Shown here in pieces: positions 24,999-33,804 of a stretch of 64,000 bases of DNA. A program made the translations under genes and the position numbers. This DNA comes from Paracoccaceae bacterium (GTDB lineage Bacteria; Pseudomonadota; Alphaproteobacteria; Rhodobacterales; Rhodobacteraceae): assembly GCA_007128135.1 (NCBI GenBank), contig SKYA01000006.1, positions 19,000 to 82,999 on the forward strand, in the 5' to 3' direction. Under the pieces are notes generated by a model. It did no database searches, had not been told where the DNA came from, and worked only from the letters and a program-made list of their open reading frames with translations. How positions within the stretch are numbered: the stretch's first letter is position 1; every line of letters starts with the position of its first letter.

Positions 24999-25370
24999 TC
25001 ACATGCTGTCAAGCTTCAAGACCCGCAGATGCAGCCAGCGCGCAACCGGCACGGCACCTAGCACACCCACGGCATTGGCCAGCATGTCGCCCCATTCGAA
25101 CCCGCGCCCGAATTGCGGCGGGACGAATTCCAGAGCCGCGTCATAGCCAATGGCCAGCGGCACGACAAAGGGCCAGAACCTGGGTCGCACGCTCAGGACG
25201 TGCAACACCATGTCAAAGAACAGGATGGCATGCGCCAGCCTGTCGATCGGGCTCGTGGTCGGAACCGGCGGTTCCGCAGGGGGCATCAGCAAAAGGGCCG
25301 TCACGACCAGGGCCATGACCATCGAGCCGGCATAGCCTGCCTTGCGCAGCCGTGCCGCGCGATCTGTCAC
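24999..25370 (-). CDS. VanZ-like membrane protein
   Basis: A 123-residue protein with about four membrane helices: ~14-30, ~45-60, ~65-82 and ~95-112. VanZ-type markers are the DRLAHAILFFDMVLHVL helix (family D...H...y...) and AIGYDAALEFVPPQFGRGFEWGDMLANAVGVLGA (family E..Q...gR.fd..Dl.aN..G). Function in Gram-negative bacteria is unknown. It lies 58 bp downstream of the sigma-factor gene on the same strand and could be read from its promoter. Confidence 0.85.
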   Translation of the reverse strand: MTDRAARLRKAGYAGSMVMALVVTALLLMPPAEPPVPTTSPIDRLAHAILFFDMVLHVLSVRPRFWPFVVPLAIGYDAALEFVPPQFGRGFEWGDMLANAVGVLGAVPVARWLHLRVLKLDSM

Positions 25371-25428
25371 AATTCCTCCCGACGCCCTGCCGCCTCGACC
25401 GTCCCGGTCTCATGTCAGGGCGCGGCGT

Positions 25429-26283
25429 TCAAGCCGTAAGGGCCATTGCCTCACGTTCGCGCAATTCACTCGTTATCCGGGTCATCGCACGTTCTTCAAG
25501 CTGGCGCACCCGCTCCTTGGAGATTCCCATCTCGGCCCCTATCTCGGCCAGCGTGCGCGGCGTATCCTGAAGGTGGCGCTCGGTGATGATGCGTTGCTCG
25601 CGCTCGGGCAGCGACCGGACCGCGCGGTAAAGAAGCTTGCGGCGGCGACGGGTCTCTAGCGTATCAAGCACCTCCGCCTCGGTTCCGACGCGGTCATCCT
25701 CGATCGCATCCATCCAGTCGCGACCGTCCTCGCCATCCGATTGCGGCGTGTTCAGCGACAGATCCTGCCCGGACATGCGCCCCAGCATGATCTGGACCTG
25801 CGCCTCGGGCACATCAAGCTCGCGCGCGACCGAGGCCGACAGCGCCTCATGCCTGATCTCGCCATCTTCCAGTTTCGCCAGGGTCTTGCGCAGGTGAAAG
25901 AACAGCTTCTTCTGATTGGCATTGGTCGCCGTGCGCACCACCGACCAGTTTCGCATGACATATTCCTGCATCGAGGCACGAATCCACCAGGCCGCATAAG
26001 TCGAGAAACGCGCGCCGTTTTCCGGGTCGAACTTCTCGGCCGCGCGCATCAACCCCAGGTTGCCCTGCTGGATTAGGTCGTCAAGGGGCATCCCGTAGCG
26101 CCGGAAACGCGTCGCGACCGAAACCGCAAGCCGCCCATAGGCCGTGATCAGCCGGTGGAGCGCAGCCTCATCGCGCTGGTCGCGCCAGGCAAGCGCAAGC
26201 TCCATCTCGGTCCGGGCATCGAGCATCTCGCGCGCCATGGCGTCGCGGATGAAACGGCTGGTGCGTGGGTCACGAGGTTCCAT
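25429..26283 (-). CDS. rpoH: RpoH-family RNA polymerase sigma factor (sigma-32 type)
   Basis: A 284-residue sigma-70-class factor. Region 2 holds LIQQGNLGLMRAAEKFDPENGARFSTYAAWWIRASMQEYVMRNW; the RpoH box follows as TNANQKKLFFHLRK (consensus QRKLFFNLR). Region 4 ends with the helix-turn-helix TLAEIGAEMGISKERVRQLEERAM. In Rhodobacter two RpoH factors exist; RpoHI serves heat shock and RpoHII singlet-oxygen and other oxidative stress. I cannot assign which one this is by sequence alone; the divergence from the E. coli form leans to RpoHII. The start at 26283 fits the family. Confidence 0.93.
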   Translation of the reverse strand: MEPRDPRTSRFIRDAMAREMLDARTEMELALAWRDQRDEAALHRLITAYGRLAVSVATRFRRYGMPLDDLIQQGNLGLMRAAEKFDPENGARFSTYAAWWIRASMQEYVMRNWSVVRTATNANQKKLFFHLRKTLAKLEDGEIRHEALSASVARELDVPEAQVQIMLGRMSGQDLSLNTPQSDGEDGRDWMDAIEDDRVGTEAEVLDTLETRRRRKLLYRAVRSLPEREQRIITERHLQDTPRTLAEIGAEMGISKERVRQLEERAMTRITSELREREAMALTA

Positions 26284-26311
26284 GAGAGGACAGGTCCAGA
26301 TAGCAGCGAGT

Positions 26312-26329
26312 CGATATAGTTTCGTATCG
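26312..26329. promoter_or_regulatory. Possible MarR operator and rpoH promoter region
   Basis: In the 102-bp gap between the divergent rpoH and MarR-type genes, CGATA and TATCG arms form an 18-bp imperfect palindrome at 26312-26329. MarR regulators usually bind palindromes of this size near their own promoter. A perfect -35 hexamer TTGACA for rpoH lies at 26356-26351 (minus), but its -10 is weak. Both assignments are inference. Confidence 0.35.
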
Positions 26330-26385
26330 CTATCATTTTTGTGCGCGACTTGTCAACGTCCCCGGGCAGGATTATCTGGCCCGCC

Positions 26386-26973
26386 ATGAGCACCCAATCG
26401 ACGCGCCCCGAGACCCAGACCGATCTGGCCGACCTGATCGTGCATCTTGCACGGCTGGGGCAGAGTACGGGTACGACGCCGCTTACCTCGGCCCAATGGA
26501 CCGCCCTGCGCTATTTCGCCCATGCCAACCGCCAGTCGCGCACCCCGTCGGCCTTTTCGTGCTTCCACGCCACCACGCGCGGCACCGCATCGCAGACCGT
26601 GAAATCCCTGGTCGAACTGGGGCTGCTGGCACGCCAGACCCACGAAAGCGACGGGCGCAGCACGCTGCTGGATGTGACCGCAGCCGGCCACGAGATGCTG
26701 CGCCGAGACCCGCTGGAAGACCTGCGCAAGGCGCTTGCGCGGCTTGCCCCTCAGAACCAGCGCGCGCTGGCCGCGAGCCTTGGTCAGGTCGCTGTCGATC
26801 TGGCCCGGTTGCGCGCGGCCCCGGTCTTCGGCACCTGCGTCGATTGCCGCCATTGCCAGATCGAAACGGACGGTCATTTCTGCCAGCAGGCGCAAGGCCT
26901 GGTCAACCCGAACGACATGGCCGCGATCTGCATCAATTTCCAGCCCGACAGCGCGTCACGCTCGGGCCTGTGA
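26386..26973 (+). CDS. MarR-family regulator with a C-terminal Cys cluster
   Basis: A 195-residue protein. Residues ~10-140 are a MarR winged helix: LTSAQWTALRYFAHANRQSRTPSAFSCFHATTRGTASQTVKSLVELGLLAR, then a wing with ESDGRSTLLDVTAAG. The tail is unusual: Cys151, Cys154, Cys157, Cys166 and Cys182 in the order C-x2-C-x2-C-x8-C-x15-C, ending CINFQ. This looks like a ligand set for zinc or an iron-sulfur cluster, which would make it a metal- or redox-responsive regulator. The start is the ATG at 26386. It is divergent from rpoH, a reasonable candidate target. Confidence 0.88.
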   Translation: MSTQSTRPETQTDLADLIVHLARLGQSTGTTPLTSAQWTALRYFAHANRQSRTPSAFSCFHATTRGTASQTVKSLVELGLLARQTHESDGRSTLLDVTAAGHEMLRRDPLEDLRKALARLAPQNQRALAASLGQVAVDLARLRAAPVFGTCVDCRHCQIETDGHFCQQAQGLVNPNDMAAICINFQPDSASRSGL

Positions 26974-27015
26974 CTGCTCGGACCAGTAGCCCGATGCCCG
27001 TACGGTGGCGTGGTT

Positions 27016-27033
27016 CTGCCCCGAGAGGGGCAG
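27016..27033. terminator. Hairpin between convergent MarR-type and valS genes
   Basis: CTGCCCC / GAGA / GGGGCAG forms a 7-bp stem in the 84-bp gap between the convergent genes. No T-tract is seen on either strand, so it may be a weak two-way terminator or an mRNA end-protecting hairpin. Confidence 0.45.
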
Positions 27034-27057
27034 GTTCACCCACCCTTGCCAGTCCCC

Positions 27058-29961
27058 TCAGCCAGCCGCCGCCAGTTGCGCCAGCGCCTGTTCCAGCCGC
27101 GCGATCTCCTCGCGCAGCACCTCGGCGCGCGCTTCGGCCTCGCTGACCACCTCCTCCGGCGCACTGGCGACGAATTTCGGGTTGCGCAGCCTTCCGTCAA
27201 TCCCGCCCAGTTCCTTGCGGGCCTTCTCGGCGGTCTTTTCCAGTCGTCCGTGCTCGGCACCGATATCGATCACGCCTTCCAGCGGCAGCCCGAAACTGCC
27301 CCCTTCGACCGTAATCGTGATCGATCCGCGCGGCAGGGTCTCGGCCTCTTCCAGGGCCGCAATGCGCGCCAGCCGCATCACCAGCGCCTGATTGCGCGCC
27401 AGTCGATCACGCCCGGCGGCATCGAGGTCAAGCTGCACCATGTTCAACTTCAGCCCGACCGGAACCCGCAATTGCGCCCGCGCCGAGCGGATGGTCTCGA
27501 TCAGCCCGATCACCCAGCGCATCTCGCGCATTGCCGCGTCATCGACCAGTTCCGCCCCGTATGCCGGCCAGTCGGCATGGGCGCAAAGCGTCGCGCGCTG
27601 CCCGGTCAGGCCCCAGAGTTCCTCGGTGACAAAGGGCATGATCGGGTGCAGCAGGACAAGGCATTGATCGAGAACCCATACCATGGTCGCGCGGGTCTCG
27701 GCGGCCTCGTCACCGTCAAGCAGCGGCTTGGCGAATTCCACATACCAGTCGCAGACCCGCCCCCAGACAAAGGCATAAAGCGCGTTGGCCGCGTCATTGA
27801 AGCGGTACTCCGCCAGCGCCGCATCCACGGTTTCGCGCACGCGCGCTGTTTCGGAAATGATCCAGCGGTTGACTGTCGCGCGTGCCTGCGGGGGGGTGGC
27901 GCTGGTCTGATGGCCTTCCCAGACCCCGTTCATTTCGGCAAAGCGGCAGGCATTCCACAGCTTGGTGGTGAAATTCCGGTAGCCCGCAATGCGCTGCGTA
28001 TCCAGTTTCAGCACACCGCCAAGGCTGGCCATCGCCGCATTGGTGAAGCGCAGCGCGTCCGCGCCGTATTCGTCAATGATCTCAAGCGGGTCGATGACAT
28101 TGCCAAGGCTTTTCGACATCTTCTTGCCCTTGGCGTCGCGGACAAGCCCGTGCAGATAGACCTCGCGGAAGGGGATTTCATTCACCACAGCAAGCTGCAT
28201 CATCATCATCCGCGCGACCCAGAAGAACAGGATGTCCTGACCCGTGACCAGCACAGAGGTCGGGAAATAACGCTTCAGCTCATCCGTCTGTTCGGGCCAA
28301 CCCAGCGTGCCGATGGGCCAGAGGCCGGAGGAGAACCACGTGTCGAGGACGTCGGGGTCGCGGGTCAAGGTCTTGCCCGGCGCCATAGCCTGCGCATCAG
28401 CCTCTGTAGGCGCGCAATATTGCCCACCATCCTCATCATACCACACCGGAATCTGGTGCCCCCACCACAACTGCCGCGAGATGCACCAAGGCTCGATATT
28501 CTCCAGCCAGTGATAATAGGTCTTCTCGCCGCTCTCCGGGACGATCTTCACGCGTCCAGAGCGCACCGCCTCCAGCGCAGGGCCGACGACCTTTTCGGCA
28601 TCGACGAACCACTGGTCGGTCAGCATTGGCTCGATGACCACTTTCGACCTGTCACCAAAGGGTTGCATGATCTTCTTCGCCTCGACCAGCGGCACCAGCG
28701 CCGCCGGGTCGTCATCTTCGCCCAGCTTGCGGCCCAGCCGCGGGTCATCCGCGCGGGTTATCATTGCCAGCCCCTCTGCGGTGATTTCCTCGACCACGGC
28801 CTTGCGCGCCTCATAGCGGTCAAGGCCGCGCAGGTGGTCGGGGACAAGGTTCAGCGCATCTGCCGCGGCCTCGGTCAATACCCGCTCGCCCCGCGCAACT
28901 GCGCCTGCAACCGCCGTCGCCTCGGCATAGGGCGCGCCGTCGTCGCGCATCCGCGCACGGGTATCCATCAGCCGATACATCGGAATCCCGCTGCGCTTTG
29001 CCACTCCATAGTCATTGGCGTCATGCGCGCCGGTAATCTTGACCGCGCCAGAGCCGAAATCCGGGTCGGGATACTCATCCGTGATGATCGGGACCAGGCG
29101 GCGATGCTCCTTCGGTCCAACCGGGATTTCACATAGTTTTCCAACAATTGGCGCGTATCGTTCATCTGATGGATGAACGGCAACCGCGCCGTCGCCCAGC
29201 ATGGTTTCGGGCCGCGTGGTGGCGATGGAGATGTAGTCGCGTTCCTCGTCAACCACCACATTGCCATCCGCGTCCTTCTCGACATAGCGATAGGTGATCC
29301 CGCCCGCGAGCGGATATCTGAAATGCCACATATGGCCATCAGTCTCGATATTCTCGACCTCGAGATCGGAAATCGCGGTCTCGAAACGGGGGTCCCAGTT
29401 GACCAGCCGCTTGCCGCGATAGATCAGGCCCTTGGTGTACATGTCGACAAAGACCTTGATGACGGCGTCGTGGAAATTCGGGCCTGACCCGGTATCGGGG
29501 TCGCCCTTGGCGCCGCCCATGGTAAAGGCTTCGCGCGACCAGTCGCAGGAGGCCCCGAGCCGCTTCAACTGCCCGATGATCGTGCCGCGCGACTTGACCT
29601 TCTGCTGCCAGACGCGCGCGATGAAACGCTCGCGCCCCATCTCGGTCCGTGAGGGCTCGCCATTGGCAGCCATCTCGCGCTCGGTCACCATCTGGGTTGC
29701 AATTCCGGCATGGTCGGTCCCTGGCTGCCAGAGCACGTCATAGCCCTGCATCCGCTTCCAGCGCACGAGGATGTCCTGCAACGTATTGTTGAAGGCATGA
29801 CCGATATGCAGGTTGCCGGTCACATTGGGCGGCGGGATCATCACGCAGAAGGCCTCGTCGCGCGACCGGTTGGCGCCGGCCTGAAACGCGCCTGCCTCTT
29901 CCCAGAGCGAGGCAATCCGCACTTCGGCCGAAGCCGCGTCGAAGGTCTTGTCCATGGTCAT
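27058..29961 (-). CDS. valS: Valyl-tRNA synthetase
   Basis: A 967-residue class I synthetase that charges tRNA-Val. The HIGH motif is in [19 protein letters not shown] (~45), the KMSKS loop in [10 protein letters not shown] (~560), and a C-terminal coiled coil ([24 protein letters not shown]) ends the protein, as is usual. The editing domain is at ~220-390. The start is [21 protein letters not shown] at 29961; the frame opens earlier, but that part is non-conserved. Within the editing domain a patch of rare A/T-rich codons (29116-29184) stands out. Confidence 0.97.
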   Translation of the reverse strand: MTMDKTFDAASAEVRIASLWEEAGAFQAGANRSRDEAFCVMIPPPNVTGNLHIGHAFNNTLQDILVRWKRMQGYDVLWQPGTDHAGIATQMVTEREMAANGEPSRTEMGRERFIARVWQQKVKSRGTIIGQLKRLGASCDWSREAFTMGGAKGDPDTGSGPNFHDAVIKVFVDMYTKGLIYRGKRLVNWDPRFETAISDLEVENIETDGHMWHFRYPLAGGITYRYVEKDADGNVVVDEERDYISIATTRPETMLGDGAVAVHPSDERYAPIVGKLCEIPVGPKEHRRLVPIITDEYPDPDFGSGAVKITGAHDANDYGVAKRSGIPMYRLMDTRARMRDDGAPYAEATAVAGAVARGERVLTEAAADALNLVPDHLRGLDRYEARKAVVEEITAEGLAMITRADDPRLGRKLGEDDDPAALVPLVEAKKIMQPFGDRSKVVIEPMLTDQWFVDAEKVVGPALEAVRSGRVKIVPESGEKTYYHWLENIEPWCISRQLWWGHQIPVWYDEDGGQYCAPTEADAQAMAPGKTLTRDPDVLDTWFSSGLWPIGTLGWPEQTDELKRYFPTSVLVTGQDILFFWVARMMMMQLAVVNEIPFREVYLHGLVRDAKGKKMSKSLGNVIDPLEIIDEYGADALRFTNAAMASLGGVLKLDTQRIAGYRNFTTKLWNACRFAEMNGVWEGHQTSATPPQARATVNRWIISETARVRETVDAALAEYRFNDAANALYAFVWGRVCDWYVEFAKPLLDGDEAAETRATMVWVLDQCLVLLHPIMPFVTEELWGLTGQRATLCAHADWPAYGAELVDDAAMREMRWVIGLIETIRSARAQLRVPVGLKLNMVQLDLDAAGRDRLARNQALVMRLARIAALEEAETLPRGSITITVEGGSFGLPLEGVIDIGAEHGRLEKTAEKARKELGGIDGRLRNPKFVASAPEEVVSEAEARAEVLREEIARLEQALAQLAAAG

Positions 29962-30103
29962 CGTCTCGCGTCCCGATCTGCTGCAGGCCGGTCGTATGTA
30001 ACGCCCCCTCCGCCCAAGGGAAAGCCCTTCTCCGGCAGCAGAAGACAGATGCGCCGATGGCGGGTTTCGGCTATGTTTCGTGCGCGGCAGCAAGGACAGC
30101 AAG

Positions 30104-30820
30104 ATGCAGCGCAAACCGGTTTCCTATTGGCGCCTGTTCCGGCAACTGGGGCTCTACTGGGCGCTCTTTCCGCTGTTCTTCGCGCTGGTATTCGGCACTG
30201 TCGGCATCTCGATGGCACGCGAGGCCGCGCTGCTGGCGCGCGAAGGTGTAGTCACCGAGGCGCTCGTACTGGAAAAGCAGATCGAACGGCGGCGATCCTC
30301 GGACGGGAATGACAGCACCTCCTACTTTCTGCGCTACACCTACCGCCCAGAGGAAAGGGCAGAGCCGGTAACGCGCAGGCAGGGGGTCAGCCGCACGTTT
30401 CATGACCGGGTGCAGGTGGGCGATCAGATCCCCGTGACCTATGCCTGGTCTCGACCGGAGCGCGCCTCGGTCGATGTCGCACATGACCGGTTGGGAGCAT
30501 GGATCTTTGGCGGCTTCGGAACTCTCGCCGCGCTGGTCGCGCTGGGTTTGGGCACCTGGATGATTGGCCGCAAGCTCTCGATCCTGCGGGCGCTGCGCCA
30601 CGGCGAGGTGCGGCAGGCCCGCGTGAGCGAAATTCGCGCGACCAATGTACAAAAGAACAAGCGCACGCAATATGTGCTGCACTGGACCGACGCGAAGGGC
30701 AATGAGGGCAAGTCGATGATGGCGGATTTCAGTCGCCTTGCCGCGCATCCGGCCGGCAGCGTGATCGTGGTCTATGTGGACCCGAAAACCGGGCGCGGCT
30801 GGTGGGAAGAGCAGATCTGA
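30104..30820 (+). CDS. DUF3592-type membrane protein
   Basis: A 238-residue protein with two membrane helices, ~17-38 ([20 protein letters not shown]) and ~131-152 ([20 protein letters not shown]). Between and after them are small beta-rich domains with YFLRYTYRP...[19 protein letters not shown] and [14 protein letters not shown]...[20 protein letters not shown]. The repeated V-Y-DP/PERA pattern is that of DUF3592, unknown function. The ATG at 30104 is chosen over 30080 because the family starts just before the first helix. Divergent from valS and convergent with the LacI-type gene (3-bp gap). Confidence 0.82.
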   Translation: MQRKPVSYWRLFRQLGLYWALFPLFFALVFGTVGISMAREAALLAREGVVTEALVLEKQIERRRSSDGNDSTSYFLRYTYRPEERAEPVTRRQGVSRTFHDRVQVGDQIPVTYAWSRPERASVDVAHDRLGAWIFGGFGTLAALVALGLGTWMIGRKLSILRALRHGEVRQARVSEIRATNVQKNKRTQYVLHWTDAKGNEGKSMMADFSRLAAHPAGSVIVVYVDPKTGRGWWEEQI

Positions 30821-30823
30821 GCC

Positions 30824-31876
30824 TCAGGCGCGGCGAATCGTGTCGCCGATCTCGACGCGGGGGGAAAGCTCGATCCGCTTGCCACCGATCACCCCGTCAT
30901 CCGATATTCCCGCCACGATCTCGGCAGCCTTCACGCCAATCTCGCGCCTGCAGGCATTGGTCGTGGCCAGCCGCATCCGCAACCCGTCGAGCAGTTCCAG
31001 ACCGTTGAATCCGGCAAGCCCGATCCTGCCGGGAACGTCCAACCCCTGATCGAGGCAGTAAAGCAGCCCCCCTGCCCCGATCATGTCGTTTGAATAATAA
31101 AGAAAATCCAGATCCGGCGCGCCTTCGAGGATGGCTTGCGTCATCTCGCGGCCCTTGGCCATTGATGAGCCGCCCGCATAATGCTCGGTCGCGACCAGGT
31201 CCAGACCGGCCTCCTGCAACACTTCGGAAAAACCCTCGATGCGTTTGCGCGCGCGGTGATCGTCGGGCATTTTCGAACCCAGAAAACCAATCCTGCGATA
31301 CCCTGCCGCCAGAATTGTCTGCGCCATTTCGCGGCCTGCGCGCCGATGCGAGATGCCGACCATCGAATCGATGGGCTCGCCGTCGATATCCATGATCTCG
31401 ACGATCGGAATGCCGGAATTGGCCAGCATTGCATGGGCCGCCTCGGTATGCTCGAGCCCTGCCACGATCATCCCCGAGGGCCGCCATGACAGCATCTCGT
31501 AGATGACATTCTCTTCGCGTTCGGTCTTGTAGTCGCTTGCACCGAAGACCGGTTGCAGGCCCGATTCCTCCAGCGCCTCGGAAATCCCGGACAACACTTC
31601 GGGAAAGACCATGTTGGAGAGCGAGGGAATCACCACGCCAACCAGATTGACGCGCTGGCTGGCCAGTGCGCCCGCGATCTTGTTGGGCACATATCCAAGC
31701 TTCTTGGCCGCCGCGAGCACCTTCTCGCGCGTCGCGGGCGAGACATCGGCGCGATTTCGCAACACGCGGCTGACGGTCATCTCGCTGACGCCGCTGGCCT
31801 CGGAAACATCGCGCAATGTCAGCGGGCGATGCGCGTCTGGGGGAAGATAGGGGGGCAAGGCTCTCGCTTCCTGCAA
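30824..31876 (-). CDS. LacI-family transcriptional regulator (GntR gluconate-type branch)
   Basis: A 350-residue repressor. The N-terminal helix-turn-helix reads LTLRDVSEASGVSEMTVSRVLRNRADVSPATREKVLAAAKKLGYVPN, with the hinge IAGALASQR; a periplasmic-binding-like core (~75-340) follows. The block FLYYSNDMIGAGGLLY resembles the gluconate repressor branch, so a sugar acid is a plausible effector, but no sugar genes flank it. Two TGT/A-AGCGCT sites in its upstream region suggest autoregulation. Codons in 31082-31114 are unusually A/T-rich. The start is ATG at 31876. Confidence 0.93.
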   Translation of the reverse strand: MQEARALPPYLPPDAHRPLTLRDVSEASGVSEMTVSRVLRNRADVSPATREKVLAAAKKLGYVPNKIAGALASQRVNLVGVVIPSLSNMVFPEVLSGISEALEESGLQPVFGASDYKTEREENVIYEMLSWRPSGMIVAGLEHTEAAHAMLANSGIPIVEIMDIDGEPIDSMVGISHRRAGREMAQTILAAGYRRIGFLGSKMPDDHRARKRIEGFSEVLQEAGLDLVATEHYAGGSSMAKGREMTQAILEGAPDLDFLYYSNDMIGAGGLLYCLDQGLDVPGRIGLAGFNGLELLDGLRMRLATTNACRREIGVKAAEIVAGISDDGVIGGKRIELSPRVEIGDTIRRA

Positions 31877-31891
31877 ATGATGTGACAGCGC

Positions 31892-31906
31892 ATGTTAGCG
31901 CTGCAT
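31892..31906. promoter_or_regulatory. Candidate LacI-type operator 1
   Basis: ATGTTAGCGCTGCAT, a near-palindrome centred on AGCGCT, lies 16 bases upstream of the regulator's start codon. It has the GC-centred shape of LacI/GntR-type operators, so the regulator may repress itself. Confidence 0.5.
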
Positions 31907-31965
31907 TCCGTCCGGGCCAAGAGCCCACGGACATGCTTCGGGGTGATGACAGGAGCGCAGAAAGC

Positions 31966-31979
31966 CTGTAAGCGCTTTG
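31966..31979. promoter_or_regulatory. Candidate LacI-type operator 2, next to the tRNA gene
   Basis: CTGTAAGCGCTTTG shares the TRAGCGCT core with operator 1, about 75 bases away. It ends 6 bases before the tRNA-Arg gene. Paired sites seven helix turns apart would fit looping by a dimer of dimers, but this is inference. Confidence 0.45.
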
Positions 31980-31984
31980 CTGTC

Positions 31985-32061
31985 GGCCCCGTGGCTCAAC
32001 TGGATAGAGCAGCCCCCTCCTAAGGGGCAGGTTGCAGGTTCGAATCCTGCCGGGGTCACCA
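31985..32061 (+). tRNA. tRNA-Arg (anticodon CCU)
   Basis: A full cloverleaf can be folded by eye. The acceptor is GGCCCCG with CGGGGTC (one G-T pair); the D arm is GCTC/GAGC; the anticodon stem GCCCC/GGGGC encloses the loop CTCCTAA (anticodon CCT, reading AGG); the T arm is GCAGG TTCGAAT CCTGC. The CCA end is encoded (32059-32061). AGG is a rare codon in high-GC genomes, so this is a minor arginine tRNA. No repeat or integrase near its 3' end suggests an inserted element. Confidence 0.97.
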
Positions 32062-32077
32062 TCACAATGCGCGTGGT

Positions 32078-33109
32078 CTATCCGGCAGAGGCAGAGGCCC
32101 CCATCACATGGGCCAGTTCGGCACCCGAAAGCACCACGTGGCGCGCGCGTCCGACGATCAGCGGGTCCGGCTCGCGGGCAATCGCGGTGTCCTTGTCGGG
32201 GTATTCCAGTGTCGAGAGGACGTGTTTCATGCATTCCAGCCGCGCGCGTTTCTTGTCCTTGGACTTGATGACCGTCCAGGGCGCGTCGGCCGTATCGGTA
32301 TAGAAGAACATCGCCTCCTTGGCCTCGGTGTATTCGTGCCACTTGTCCAGCGACGCCTTGTCGATGGGCGAGAGTTTCCATCGCTTGAGCGGATCGGTCT
32401 CGCGCGAGGCGAAGCGGCGGCGCTGTTCCTCGGGTGTGACCGAGAACCAGAACTTGTAGAGCCGGATTCCCGACCGCACCAGCATCCGCTCGAACTCGGG
32501 GGCCTGGCGCATGAATTCCAGATAATCCGTGGGCTTGCAGAAGCCCATCACCCGCTCGACACCTGCGCGATTATACCAGCTGCGGTCATAGAAGACCATT
32601 TCGCCCGAGGTCGGCAGATGCTCGACATAGCGCTGGAAATACCATTGCCCGAGTTCCCTTTCCGAGGGCTTGTTCAACGCCACGACGCGCGCGAAACGCG
32701 GGTTCAGGTGCTCGTTGAAGCGCTTGATCGTACCACCCTTGCCGGCAGCGTCGCGCCCTTCAAACAGGAATACGAAGCGCTCGCCCGTCTCGATGGCCCA
32801 TTTCTGCACTTTCAGCAGTTCGGCCTGAAGCAGCGCCTTTTCCTCTTCATAGGGGTTGCGCGCCATCTTGTAGCGGTAAGGGTAGCGGTCGGATTCGAAG
32901 AACTGGCGGATTTCCTCGTTGGTCAGGCTGTCGGGGTCCGGCTGCCAGCGATGGTCTCTCGGCGCTGTGCGAAGCTTTTTGCCGGGTTCTTCCGCGCCAG
33001 GGGCGTCGGTGCCGGACATGACCTCTGGCTCGCCTATGGGCACAGGTATCGGCTCGAACGCGTTAATGGCAATGTCCCGGGACTCCGGCGTGACAGCGGT
33101 TTCGGACAT
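32078..33109 (-). CDS. ppk2: Polyphosphate kinase 2 family protein
   Basis: A 343-residue PPK2 enzyme, which moves phosphate between polyphosphate and nucleotides. Walker A is in FEGRDAAGKGGTIKRF (~115-130), and Walker B with its lid is in GEMVFYDRSWYNRAGVERVMGF. The KFWFSVTPEEQRRRFASRETDPLKRWKLSPID segment is typical of the one-domain class I proteins. A 75-residue polar N-terminal extension precedes the core. AGGAG lies 8 bases before the ATG at 33109. A Ppx/GppA phosphatase is encoded at 51.0-52.7 kb, but the two genes are not linked. Confidence 0.94.
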   Translation of the reverse strand: MSETAVTPESRDIAINAFEPIPVPIGEPEVMSGTDAPGAEEPGKKLRTAPRDHRWQPDPDSLTNEEIRQFFESDRYPYRYKMARNPYEEEKALLQAELLKVQKWAIETGERFVFLFEGRDAAGKGGTIKRFNEHLNPRFARVVALNKPSERELGQWYFQRYVEHLPTSGEMVFYDRSWYNRAGVERVMGFCKPTDYLEFMRQAPEFERMLVRSGIRLYKFWFSVTPEEQRRRFASRETDPLKRWKLSPIDKASLDKWHEYTEAKEAMFFYTDTADAPWTVIKSKDKKRARLECMKHVLSTLEYPDKDTAIAREPDPLIVGRARHVVLSGAELAHVMGASASAG

Positions 33110-33250
33110 GGAAAGGCTCCTGAAGTGATTGCACCAAAAGACCTTTCAAGCCCTAGGGACCGGACAAAATCCTGTCCTTGATACTGATCAAAACGGGTGG
33201 GGGGAACGCAGATTTTGCCGGGCTGTGACCTTCTGGTCACGTCCGGTGCA

Positions 33251-33706
33251 TCAGGACAGGGGGCGCTGCGCCAGGATGACCCCGAGCGCCATGAAGCCAA
33301 TCCCCACCAGACGGGTCGGGTCGAGCGGGCGGATGCGCGCCCCGAACAGGCCGAAATGGTCGATCACCGAAATCGCGACGATCTGGCCCAGCAGGACGAA
33401 CATCACCGCATTGCCGACCCCGAATCGTGGCGCCACCCAGGAGATCGAGAGCAGGTAGAAGGCGATCAGAAGACCCGCGAGAAACAGATGTCTGGGCTGG
33501 ACCGGCAGTTGCGCAAAGGCGCGCAACTCGCCAAAGGTCATGGCCACCATGCTGGCCGCAAGGCAGGCGATCAGGAACATTGCCGCTGCTGCGACCGCAG
33601 GCGAGGCAATGCGTCCGCCCAGCTGCGCATTGAGCGCGGCCAGCACGGGCACTCCGACCCCTGCCGCCAGCATGATGAGCGCGTATCTGACTGTCTCTGG
33701 TGCCAT
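33251..33706 (-). CDS. DMT-superfamily membrane protein (DUF606/YdcZ type)
   Basis: A 151-residue protein with five predicted membrane helices, the length of one half of an EamA transporter. It opens MAPETVRYALIMLAAGVGVPVLAALNAQLGGRIASPAVAAAAMF, where the N-A-xLG...s motif is typical of DUF606. The block YLLSISWVAPRFGVGNAVMFVLLGQIVAISVIDHFGLFG and the final LVGIGFMALGVIL match the C-terminal half. It may work as a dimer. A longer frame to 33811 has no hydrophobic start. Divergent from the epimerase-like gene. Confidence 0.85.
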   Translation of the reverse strand: MAPETVRYALIMLAAGVGVPVLAALNAQLGGRIASPAVAAAAMFLIACLAASMVAMTFGELRAFAQLPVQPRHLFLAGLLIAFYLLSISWVAPRFGVGNAVMFVLLGQIVAISVIDHFGLFGARIRPLDPTRLVGIGFMALGVILAQRPLS

Positions 33707-33804
33707 GGTCCTGCCTCCGCCCCGGAAAGGTGCCTGCAATCGCGCGCCAATGCCAGCCGAATCCGCGCTTGCACAGCCCACGAGGCGCGCGGATAGTGGC
33801 GCGC

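Noticed and set aside
27010-29136. 708-aa open frame on the plus strand
   Set aside because: Antisense to valS; rich in Arg, His and Gln with no recognisable fold.
33225-33240. Palindrome GTGACC-TTCT-GGTCAC near the ppk2 start
   Set aside because: Six-base arms only, placed at the end of a converging gene region; could be chance and no regulator site is recognised.
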